In this document: in pieces, positions 1 to 6,157 of the stretch
Layout: every line of letters starts with the position of its first letter
Numbering within the stretch: the stretch's first letter is position 1
Assembly: GCA_964403795.1 (NCBI GenBank)
Contig: CAYOHP010000194.1
Coordinates: 1 to 9,960 of the forward strand
Length of the DNA: 9,960 bases
Reading direction: 5' to 3'
Source: CAYOHP01 sp964403795 [NCBI: uncultured bacterium]
GTDB taxonomy: Bacteria > Muiribacteriota > UBA6191 > CAZXTJ01
Translations under genes and position numbers: made by a program
The notes under the pieces: generated by a model
Told to the model about the DNA's origin: nothing
Database searches by the model: none
Seen by the model: only the letters and a program-made list of their open reading frames with translations

Positions 1-5
1 TACAT
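1..5 (-). CDS. 5' end of a divergent gene leaving the window (product unknown)
   Basis: The reverse complement of positions 5-3 is ATG. It is preceded on the minus strand by GGAGGTGA (positions 18-11), a near-perfect Shine-Dalgarno sequence, with five bases (GCGCC) between that block and the ATG. Only the first codon and two bases of the next lie in the window, so nothing can be said about the product. Correct spacing of a strong ribosome site in front of an ATG is the only support. If real, the gene is divergent from the phosphatase at 126 and the two share the 120-bp spacer. Confidence 0.4.
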
Positions 6-10
6 GGCGC

Positions 11-18
11 TCACCTCC
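11..18 (-). promoter_or_regulatory. Shine-Dalgarno site for the gene starting at position 5
   Basis: The minus-strand sequence is GGAGGTGA, complementary to the 3' end of 16S rRNA. It is one of the two strongest ribosome-binding matches in the window, along with that of the TTG-start gene at 6116. It is the evidence that a gene begins at the left edge. Confidence 0.4.
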
Positions 19-51
19 GGGCTCTCGGACATGCCAGACACACCGCTGCTC

Positions 52-70
52 CCCCTGGCGGAGCCAGGGG
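52..70. repeat. Perfect 8-bp inverted repeat with a 3-nt loop in the divergent spacer
   Basis: CCCCTGGC (52-59) and GCCAGGGG (63-70) are exact reverse complements separated by GGA. The resulting stem is very GC-rich. No T-tract follows on either strand, so it is not a canonical intrinsic terminator. It lies between the proposed left-edge gene and the phosphatase, so it could be an operator, a leader hairpin or a remnant terminator. The rest of 19-125 shows no convincing -35/-10 pair. Confidence 0.35.
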
Positions 71-125
71 CGCTCCGGCGTCGCCCGTGTGTCATGATGA
101 TCGGACCGGGCGACCGGTTCCAAGC

Positions 126-992
126 ATGCTGACCTCGCTGGCATCGATCCTCCTGGGACTCTCCCTGGTCGCCCTCTGGGGTACGGGCAGCCTCGCCCCC
201 TTCCCTGCCGGGACGCCGTCGGCCTCGCTGGTGACCGTCACGGTCCTGTGGACGGGCCTCTCCTCGACCCTCCTGGCACTGGCCTACCTGGCCAAGCGGG
301 CCGGCGCCGAGCCCGAGGCCGCCCTCGACGACGCTCCCGCGCTCGCCGCCGCGGCGGCCCTCGCCCTCCTCCCCCACACCCTGCTGGTGCTGGCCGTGGT
401 GCTGGTCGAACGCCTGGTGGCCGGGGAACGCACCGCCGACGAGGTGGCTCCGCGGATCTGGGTCGGAGCGCTGCCCATGCCCTGGGATCGATCGCTCTTC
501 CGGACCGCAGGCATCACCGACGTGCTCGACATGACCACCGAGTTCGGCCCCTGGTCGTCCCTCTGGGTGGGAGGTCGCGGCTGGAGGCGGATCCCGGTCC
601 TGGACGCCACCTGCCCGGGCCCCGATCGCCTCGATCAGGCCGTGGCCTGGTGCCGGGCCGTCAAGGATCGGGGCGGCACGGTGCTCGTCCACTGCGCCCA
701 CGGCCACGGGCGGAGCGCCCTGGTGGCGGCCGCCGCGGTCCTCGCCGGGAGCCCGACCTCCTCCCCGGGCGAAGTCGAGACCTCGCTCCGGGAGGCCCGA
801 CCCTGGATCCGCCTCTCGGGCGCGCAGCGCGCCGCGCTGGAAGCCTACGCGGCCCGCCTGGCTTCCCGCCCGGACCCCTCCGGCCGTCCCTCTCCTCGGC
901 TCGACCCTAGCGTCGTCGCACCTTCCAGCGATCCGCGAAGTGGCGCAACAGCACCGAGTTCGAGCGGGCCTCCGGATCCGGCTTCGAGTTGA
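126..992 (+). CDS. Membrane-anchored dual-specificity (Cys-dependent) phosphatase
   Basis: This 288-aa protein has three hydrophobic stretches at its N-terminus (about residues 1-27, 36-57 and 71-98), followed by a cytosolic dual-specificity phosphatase domain. The CX5R loop reads HCAHGHGRS, with nucleophile Cys190 and Arg196. Asp160, thirty residues before the Cys, is the expected general acid. Such enzymes dephosphorylate phosphotyrosine/serine proteins or, in the PTPMT1 and E. coli YnbD type, probably phospholipids. A CDP-alcohol phosphatidyltransferase lies one gene away, so a lipid-phosphate substrate is plausible but inferred. A GTG at 87 would add 13 residues. I prefer the ATG at 126 because it starts right before the hydrophobic segment; neither start has a clear ribosome site. 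The Pro/Ser-rich tail of about 40 residues overlaps the convergent glycosyltransferase gene and looks disordered. Confidence 0.85.
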   Translation: MLTSLASILLGLSLVALWGTGSLAPFPAGTPSASLVTVTVLWTGLSSTLLALAYLAKRAGAEPEAALDDAPALAAAAALALLPHTLLVLAVVLVERLVAGERTADEVAPRIWVGALPMPWDRSLFRTAGITDVLDMTTEFGPWSSLWVGGRGWRRIPVLDATCPGPDRLDQAVAWCRAVKDRGGTVLVHCAHGHGRSALVAAAAVLAGSPTSSPGEVETSLREARPWIRLSGAQRAALEAYAARLASRPDPSGRPSPRLDPSVVAPSSDPRSGATAPSSSGPPDPASS

Positions 993-1941
993 AGTTGCGG
1001 GCCAGGCTGGTGGCGTCGATCCGGGCCCGGCCGGTCCAGTGCGGCGTGCTCACCCGGGAGAGCGGCACCACCACCCGCCTCGCCCGGGCGTGGGCGCTGA
1101 TCCAGACGTCGTCGCACCAGCGCGCCGCCTCGGGCGCACCGGTCCGGTCCAGGATCCCCTCCCGGTCGAAGTCCTCCGGTCGCGCCAGGTATCCCTGCAG
1201 TCCCTGGAGCACGTCGACCTCCAGCGGCGTTTCCCGGTTCGACCCCAGGACCGGCACGTAGGGCTCGTCCCGGAGCACCGCCTCGAGCGTGGTCGGGCGA
1301 TCCACCAGGTCCTCCGGGGCGTCCCAGCCCGACCCGCAGAGGATCGCCCCCGGGAGCCGCTCCGACCAGGCGGCGAGTTCCTCGACCAGGCGCGGCCCGA
1401 AGATCCGGTCGTCATCGAGCACCAGGATCCGGGTTCCCGCCGGCAGCTCCAGGGCCGGCAGCAGCTTGGTGGCCGGGCCATGGTCCGGGCAACGCACCAG
1501 GGTGAACACACCAGGGTCGTCGAGCCAGTCCGGGACCGGGTAGGCACAGCCCTCCCGCTCGCTCCACTCCGGGAGATGGATCCGGATCGTCCGGGGGCGC
1601 ACGGTCTGCCGGAGCAGGCTCCGCACCGCCAGCTCCAGGCAATCCATGCGGCTCGGGATGGTGGTGACGCAGACCTCCACCGGTGCGATCCGCGGATTCC
1701 GGTGGAAGGCCGCCACCAGCTCCTCCCACCGCGTGGCCGCCAGCCGGAACTCGTCGAGCATCCCCACCAGGGGCCACCCCCCGGTCAGGCGACGGACCGC
1801 ACCGGCGGCCAACGCCGAGACCCCGACCAGGCCGAGGCCGGCCGACATGCCTCCTCCCCCGGCCAGGCAGGCCGCGGCCAGGGCACCGCCGCCCACCGCC
1901 AGCACCGACCTCGGCGTCGACTGACGCGGTCCGGCCGTCAC
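907..1941 (-). CDS. GT-A-fold glycosyltransferase (family 2-like) with N-terminal membrane segment
   Basis: This 344-aa protein starts with GTG. Residues about 12-50 are a Gly/Ala-rich hydrophobic stretch, probably one or two membrane passes. The catalytic domain begins near residue 88 with VEVCVTTIPSR and SLLRQT, as in nucleotide-sugar-binding GT-A enzymes. RILVLDDDRIFGP (171-183) supplies the DXD metal/sugar-nucleotide motif (Asp176-178), and WCDDVWISAH (275-284) looks like the acceptor/catalytic-base region. The protein should transfer a sugar from a nucleotide donor at the cytoplasmic face of the membrane; donor and acceptor cannot be read from sequence. An AAGGGA-type ribosome site lies upstream, inside the inverted repeat at 1954-1978. 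Its 3' end overlaps the phosphatase gene by 86 bp. It is divergent from a phosphatidyltransferase gene, so a lipid acceptor is possible. Confidence 0.75.
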   Translation of the reverse strand: MTAGPRQSTPRSVLAVGGGALAAACLAGGGGMSAGLGLVGVSALAAGAVRRLTGGWPLVGMLDEFRLAATRWEELVAAFHRNPRIAPVEVCVTTIPSRMDCLELAVRSLLRQTVRPRTIRIHLPEWSEREGCAYPVPDWLDDPGVFTLVRCPDHGPATKLLPALELPAGTRILVLDDDRIFGPRLVEELAAWSERLPGAILCGSGWDAPEDLVDRPTTLEAVLRDEPYVPVLGSNRETPLEVDVLQGLQGYLARPEDFDREGILDRTGAPEAARWCDDVWISAHARARRVVVPLSRVSTPHWTGRARIDATSLARNFNSKPDPEARSNSVLLRHFADRWKVRRR

Positions 1942-1953
1942 CTGCTAATGTCC

Positions 1954-1978
1954 CTTCCCGGCCTCCCGTCCCGGGAAG
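1954..1978. repeat. 8-bp inverted repeat between divergent glycosyltransferase and phosphatidyltransferase genes
   Basis: CTTCCCGG (1954-1961) and CCGGGAAG (1971-1978) are exact reverse complements with a 9-nt spacer. The repeat sits in the 61-bp spacer (1942-2002) between two divergent genes. It could be an operator or an RNA hairpin. On the minus strand its end contains the AAGGGA that probably serves as ribosome site for the glycosyltransferase, so folding could hide that site. No good sigma-70 promoter is visible in the spacer. Confidence 0.4.
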
Positions 1979-2002
1979 CCGTCTCCGATCCGAGGGAACC
2001 GG

Positions 2003-2614
2003 ATGATCGACGGACTCTACAAGTCCCACGTCGACAAGCTCTGGGACCGACTGGCGCGCACCCTGGTGCGGCTCGGCCTCACCCCCAACCAGGTCACCCT
2101 GCTCGGCCTGGTGGCGGTGGCCCTGGCATGCCTGCACTTCCTCTGGTTCCGGAACTCGCTGGCCTTCGGCCTGCTCCTGGCGCTCACGCTCGCCGGCGAC
2201 GCTCTCGACGGCGCGGTGGCGCGTCTGACCGACTCGGCCAGCCGTTACGGCGCCTACCTGGACGCGGTGGTGGATCGCTACCAGGAGATCCTGGTCTACG
2301 CCGCCATCGCCCGGGTGCAGGACGCCTGGGCGCTGGCCTTCGCGGTGATCACCGGGAGCCTGCTCGTCAGCTACACCAAGGCCCGGGTCGCCATGGAGAT
2401 GCCGATCCGCAACAACGCCTGGCCCGACCTGCTGGAACGCACCGAGCGGGTGGTGCTGCTGATCCTGGTCCTGGTCGTCGACGGCCTGGTCCCGGGACGC
2501 TACCTCCTCTGGTGGGGTGTGGCCGGGATCGCCTTCCTCTCCCACCTGACCGCGCTGCAGCGGTTCGCCCGGGCCCGCCGGCTGCTCCTCTCGGGAGCCG
2601 AGCGACAGGAGTGA
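2003..2614 (+). CDS. CDP-alcohol phosphatidyltransferase (complete active site)
   Basis: This 203-aa integral membrane enzyme has the usual length of the family. The motif D-x2-D-G-x2-A-R-x8-G-x3-D-x3-D is complete: Asp66, Asp69, Gly70, Ala73, Arg74, Gly83, Asp87 and Asp91. The sequence RLGLTPNQVTLLG before the first hydrophobic segment is typical of the family. Hydrophobic stretches around residues 32-46, 53-65, 92-118 and 146-182 fit a multi-pass fold. It should transfer a phosphatidyl group from a CDP-lipid to an alcohol such as glycerol-3-phosphate or inositol-phosphate; the acceptor cannot be told from sequence. GAGGGA precedes the ATG at suitable spacing. It converges with pfaD, with ten bases between the stops, and is divergent from the glycosyltransferase at 1941. 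The nearby phosphatase could complete a phosphatidyl-X-phosphate to phosphatidyl-X route. Confidence 0.9.
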   Translation: MIDGLYKSHVDKLWDRLARTLVRLGLTPNQVTLLGLVAVALACLHFLWFRNSLAFGLLLALTLAGDALDGAVARLTDSASRYGAYLDAVVDRYQEILVYAAIARVQDAWALAFAVITGSLLVSYTKARVAMEMPIRNNAWPDLLERTERVVLLILVLVVDGLVPGRYLLWWGVAGIAFLSHLTALQRFARARRLLLSGAERQE

Positions 2615-2624
2615 CGGGGAGTCC

Positions 2625-4166
2625 CTATGCCCGACCGGGACCGGGCTCCGGGACTGCCACTCCCAGCCCCCGTAGCAAGACCCGGCGCGTCAGGGCCGCG
2701 GCCGCGTCCATGAGGCTCCGGGCCACCACGCCGACCTTCCGGGCCTCGGGGCGCTCCAGTTCGCCCCCGCGGGCCCACTCGTTGAAGGCGCCCATGGCCG
2801 GGCCGCACCAGACCTGGTAGTCGAGCCTGCGGTCCGGGTCGCCGGCCATGGCCCACCGGCTCGAGTTCCCCAGGTACCAGCGGAAGACGAGCCCCATGCG
2901 GGCCTTCGGATCCCGCTCGGCGGCCCGGATCCTGCCCGGGTCGAGCTCCTCGAAGTAGCCCCGGGTCTCGTCCCAGACTGCCTCGAGCGGCTTCCCGAAG
3001 AGGTTCCGCTCCAGGTTGGTACGGTCCGCCTCGGGGATCTCCTCGAGGCCCCCGTACCGGCTGTAGAGGGCGTAGAGGTGGTTGCCCCGGGCCGCCATCA
3101 TGGTGCCCTTCTTCAGCACCTGGACCCGGATGCCCCGCTCGAACATGTCGGCGGACGCGGTCATGGCCACGTCGGCCGGGCCGGCCGCCGCCAGCATCGC
3201 CTTGACCGCCGGCGAGGTCCCGGACTCGACGCAGGCCTGGTGCACCGACCCCACCAGCACATAGGCCGCGCCCATGGCGAAGGCTCCCGCCAGGCACTCG
3301 GGGGTGCCGAGTCCGCCTGCGGCGCCGAGCGCTGGCACCGGGTAACCATGCTCACCCGCCACCCTGCGTGCCAACGCCGCGATGGCCGCGAACGCCGGTC
3401 CCAGGGGGCGGTTGTCGGTGTGGCCCCCGGAGTCCGCCTCCACCGTCACCGCTTCGGCCACCGGCACCCGGGCCGCCAGTCCGGCCTCGGCTTCGCTGAT
3501 CCTCCCGCCTGCGAGCAGGGCCCGGACCATGCCGGCGGGCGCCGGCGACAGGAAATGCCGGGCCACCTCGGGCCGCGACACCTTGGCGAACACGGAGGTC
3601 CGACGTCGTACCCCTCCGGCACCGTCCGCCTCCAATCCCCTGAGCGAGTACCGCACCACGGCAGGGGTGAGTTCCAGGTAGGCCGCCGCCTCCACCCGGC
3701 TCACCTGCCGGGCCAGGAACAGGTCGACCAGGGTCTCCTCGCGGGCCGAGTCGTCGGGAGTGTGGATCAGGTTCACGCCCCAGGGTGCGTCGCTCGCCGC
3801 GAGCTCCCGGCCCAGGGTCTCGATCGCTGCCTCGACCCGCGCGGGAGCGAGACCGGCGGCCCCGAAGAACCCGAGCATGCCGGCCCGGGCCAGCTCGGCC
3901 ACCAGTCGCTCGGAACCGATGCCCCGGGCCATGCCCCCACCGAGGTAGGCATACCCGAGACCGTGGCGGCTCCGGAACCCGGGATCGCCCAGGGTCCCGG
4001 CGCCGGCGGGAGGCAGCACCGCCACCACCTCGCCCGGTCCCCTGGCCCCCGCACCCCCGGACACCACCCCGAGTCGCCCGTCCCGGTCCCGCACCACCAC
4101 CAGAGGGCGTCCGGGGTCGGCGACGCAGGCGGCGATCCCCTCGGGGTCGAAGACCGGCTCGCTCAT
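2625..4166 (-). CDS. pfaD: PfaD-family enoyl reductase for PUFA/polyketide synthase
   Basis: This 513-aa flavoprotein of the nitronate monooxygenase/FabK TIM-barrel type has the full length of PfaD proteins. Recognisable blocks are GVNLIHTPDD (130-139), RVEAAAYLELTPAVVRY (157-173), AKVSRPEVA (194-202), VEADSGGHTDNRP (242-254, with likely catalytic His249), the FMN-phosphate loop GAAGGLGTPE (281-290), GSVHQACVESGTS (306-318) and the C-terminal VFRWYLGNSSRWAM and WCGPAMGAFN. PfaD proteins act in trans as the enoyl reductase of PUFA synthases and related iterative PKSs. The start at 4166 is chosen because its ATG overlaps the upstream stop as ATGA (4163-4166), indicating translational coupling. 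A GTG at 4214 would add 16 residues but has no supporting site. This is the last gene of the minus-strand operon. Its partner synthase is not in the window. Confidence 0.93.
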   Translation of the reverse strand: MSEPVFDPEGIAACVADPGRPLVVVRDRDGRLGVVSGGAGARGPGEVVAVLPPAGAGTLGDPGFRSRHGLGYAYLGGGMARGIGSERLVAELARAGMLGFFGAAGLAPARVEAAIETLGRELAASDAPWGVNLIHTPDDSAREETLVDLFLARQVSRVEAAAYLELTPAVVRYSLRGLEADGAGGVRRRTSVFAKVSRPEVARHFLSPAPAGMVRALLAGGRISEAEAGLAARVPVAEAVTVEADSGGHTDNRPLGPAFAAIAALARRVAGEHGYPVPALGAAGGLGTPECLAGAFAMGAAYVLVGSVHQACVESGTSPAVKAMLAAAGPADVAMTASADMFERGIRVQVLKKGTMMAARGNHLYALYSRYGGLEEIPEADRTNLERNLFGKPLEAVWDETRGYFEELDPGRIRAAERDPKARMGLVFRWYLGNSSRWAMAGDPDRRLDYQVWCGPAMGAFNEWARGGELERPEARKVGVVARSLMDAAAALTRRVLLRGLGVAVPEPGPGRA

Positions 4167-5296
4167 GGACCCGGAGGATAGCACCGGGCCCGGCGGATCC
4201 TCTCCACCCACCACTCGACCGTGAGCGCCTCGAAGAGCCCGGCATCGAAGCGACCCGCGAGCCGCTCATGCCAGGTCGAGAGGTTCTCCCGGGTCACCTC
4301 GTCCCAGGACCCGACGATCACCACCGGCAGGTCGAGCTCCCGGTAGAGGGCGTCCAGCGGCGAGGTACGGACGATCGGGATGGTCCCCAGGGCCAGCGCT
4401 TCCCAGGTGCGGAAGCAGTCGGCACCATAGCCCCGGGGCGAGGCTTCGAAGGCGAAGTCCCCATGGAGTTCCCAGCACCGGCGCTGCGGGATGCGGGAGG
4501 TCACGAAGTGGCACCAGGGCTTGCCCTCGAGGGCGTCGCGGGCGGCCACCCGGTCGGGGATGTCGGCGATGAACGGGGCCACCAGCTTCTGGTTCTGGTG
4601 GAAGGTCGCGAGCACCCTGAGGGGGCGCTCGCGAGTGGGCCTTCCCAGGGCCTCCCGCGCCGCCAGCAGTCCCTGCTGGTCGCCGATGTCGTTCCTGCGG
4701 CACCAGGGATCGAAGGGCATCCGACCACGCGCCATGGCGAGCAGGAAGCCGAGGCGCTTCTCCAGCTTCGTGTAGACCGGGTTGTCGAACCCGATCGGCA
4801 CCCGGGTCAGACGCGGGTGCACCAGGGGCGAGTCCCAGTTCTGGGCGAACCAGTGGAGGATGCGAGGATGCTCCAGCAGATCCGCGAACTCGCGATCCGG
4901 GGATGCGTCCGAGTCCCCGGTGACGAGCACCATCCGCCCCGGGAACACCGGGAGCAGGTACCGGACGAATTCCCCGAGCAGGTCCGCCTTGACGTGCACC
5001 ACGGCACCGTCGGGAACCTCGGAGGCGGCCGCCACCAGGAGCTCGACTGGGACCTGGGGCCGGTCGGGGTGGGTCACGTTCGACCCGAAGTCGACCACGA
5101 AGTCGGCCGCCTCCCGCAGCGCCTCCGAATGCAGCAGGTGGGGTTGCATCGGAGCACAGTGGCAGGCGTGCCCCCGCTGACCCGAAGCGGTAGCCGGGCG
5201 CATGCGGGACCGGAAACGGCACCAGGCGGCATGGGCCCGGCTCAGCCCACCGAGCAGGAGCTTCTCGGCCCGCAGCAGGAGGGGGACGTCCGCCAC
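4163..5296 (-). CDS. Exostosin/GT47-like glycosyltransferase
   Basis: This is a 377-aa protein without a signal peptide. The C-terminal half carries the block EASPRGYGADCFRTWEAL (284-301) followed by ALGTIPIVRTSPLDALY (302-318) and PVVIVGSWDEVT (324-335). This is the nucleotide-sugar-binding signature of exostosin and RXYLT1-type GT-B enzymes. The N-terminal half (FGSNVTHPDRP, HVKADLLGEF, HWFAQNWDSPLVHPRLTRVPIGFDN spread over 70-172) fits the same superfamily. Sugar donor and acceptor are unknown; position between a phosphatidyltransferase and pfaD suggests a lipid or lipid-linked acceptor. The GTG start has GAGGG five bases upstream, partly inside the preceding gene's stop region. Met32 or Met50 are alternative starts, and the first 50 residues are poorly conserved in appearance. 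It overlaps pfaD by 4 bp. Confidence 0.72.
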   Translation of the reverse strand: MADVPLLLRAEKLLLGGLSRAHAAWCRFRSRMRPATASGQRGHACHCAPMQPHLLHSEALREAADFVVDFGSNVTHPDRPQVPVELLVAAASEVPDGAVVHVKADLLGEFVRYLLPVFPGRMVLVTGDSDASPDREFADLLEHPRILHWFAQNWDSPLVHPRLTRVPIGFDNPVYTKLEKRLGFLLAMARGRMPFDPWCRRNDIGDQQGLLAAREALGRPTRERPLRVLATFHQNQKLVAPFIADIPDRVAARDALEGKPWCHFVTSRIPQRRCWELHGDFAFEASPRGYGADCFRTWEALALGTIPIVRTSPLDALYRELDLPVVIVGSWDEVTRENLSTWHERLAGRFDAGLFEALTVEWWVERIRRARCYPPGP

Positions 5297-5303
5297 GCGA
5301 CCC

Positions 5304-6116
5304 TCAGGCCCCGCCGCTACCCGCGACCGATTGCCGCCGCAGTTCGCTCGCGTAGCGAGGCAGCCAGAGGGCGAGCAGGGAGAGCTGGTAGGTCGCCACT
5401 CCGGCGAGGAACCAGGGAAGGACCCCGTACCTGCCGGCCGCCAGCGGCCCGGCGATGGCGAGCGCCTGCTCGACGGGTCTCCCCAGGGAGGCCAGCGTCA
5501 CCCGGGCGACCGCCGCCTGGCCGCCCGGCGGAGCGGAGGGCGCGGCCCCGGGGGCACCCTCCCCCACACTTCCTCCCGCCGGAGGCTCCCACCGGACCCG
5601 CACGCCCACGCAGTCCTCGAGCTTGTCCTCGAGCGAGCGCTGGGCGAGGAACAGGACCGCCAGCACCAACCCGATCTCCCGGCCGTGCAGGGCCAGACTC
5701 CCGCCGCTGCCGTCCTCCGCCATGGCCCCGACCGCCGCGAAGAACCCGGCCCAGAAGAGCAGGCTCGCCTGTCCGTCCAGCATTCCCCCGATCCGGCTGG
5801 ACCTGCGGGTCACCCGGGCGACGTTCCCGTCCACGCAGTCGAGGACGAGATTCCCGAAGACGAGGGCGGAGATCCAGGGCGCCGCCTCCGGCCCCTGTGC
5901 CATGGCGATCGTCGGCATGGCGACGGCGATCCCGAACCCGAGTCCGGTCACCGCGTCGGCACTCCAACCGGCGAGCAGGAACACCGGGGTGACGAGGAAC
6001 GAGAGAGGTCGGAACACGAGGAAGGAGAGGAGGTCGAGCCGCCGCTCCTCGTCCCGCTTCTCGGGCCGGTAGCTGCGGACCACCTCGGCGACCAGCTCGA
6101 GATATCGGATCGCCAA
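5304..6116 (-). CDS. CDP-alcohol phosphatidyltransferase-like protein, last catalytic Asp replaced by Ser
   Basis: This is a 270-aa multi-pass membrane protein. The family motif is present as D93-CV-D96-G-NV-A-R101, eight residues, G110, GML, D114, GQA, S118. The fourth Asp, thought to act as general base in this family, is therefore Ser; the codon is AGC, two changes from GAC. The three metal-binding Asp residues remain. Hydrophobic stretches lie at about 30-75, 84-92, 115-132, 148-158 and 220-252. Residues about 178-200 form a Gly/Pro/Ala-rich insertion. The start is a TTG with a very strong ribosome site (GGAGGAGGT, 6128-6120). The gene follows the ABC ATPase by 41 bp and precedes the GT47-like gene by 7 bp. 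It may be an altered-specificity or non-catalytic paralogue of the enzyme at 2003. Membership of the family is firm; activity is not. Confidence 0.85.
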   Translation of the reverse strand: MAIRYLELVAEVVRSYRPEKRDEERRLDLLSFLVFRPLSFLVTPVFLLAGWSADAVTGLGFGIAVAMPTIAMAQGPEAAPWISALVFGNLVLDCVDGNVARVTRRSSRIGGMLDGQASLLFWAGFFAAVGAMAEDGSGGSLALHGREIGLVLAVLFLAQRSLEDKLEDCVGVRVRWEPPAGGSVGEGAPGAAPSAPPGGQAAVARVTLASLGRPVEQALAIAGPLAAGRYGVLPWFLAGVATYQLSLLALWLPRYASELRRQSVAGSGGA

Positions 6117-6120
6117 GCGA

Positions 6121-6128
6121 CCTCCTCC
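6121..6128 (-). promoter_or_regulatory. Shine-Dalgarno site that fixes the TTG start at 6116
   Basis: The minus-strand sequence GGAGGAGG, continuing to GGAGGAGGT, ends a few bases before TTG (6116-6114). It is what makes this rare start codon credible and suggests independent, strong initiation inside the operon. Just upstream, 6139-6152 can form a small 5-bp GC hairpin (GCCGG/CCGGC) between the ATPase stop and this site. Confidence 0.6.
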
Positions 6129-6157
6129 TGTCTACCACGCCGGCGGGCCGGCAGGGA

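Noticed and set aside
1-132. Frame open from position 1 to TGA at 130-132, which would overlap the phosphatase ATG at 126
   Set aside because: Only 43 codons are seen, with no recognisable protein, and the strong minus-strand ribosome site at 11-18 argues for a divergent spacer here.
2612-2627. Possible terminator between the convergent phosphatidyltransferase and pfaD genes
   Set aside because: Only ten bases separate the stops, the possible stem is 3-4 bp, and there is no T-tract on either strand.
940-2820. A 626-codon open frame on the + strand
   Set aside because: It covers the glycosyltransferase antisense and the phosphatidyltransferase in another frame; its composition is Arg/Gly/Pro-rich without motifs.
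3785-5992. A 735-codon open frame on the + strand
   Set aside because: It lies antisense to pfaD, the GT47-like gene and the phosphatidyltransferase-like gene, all of which have clear motifs; its own translation is low-complexity.
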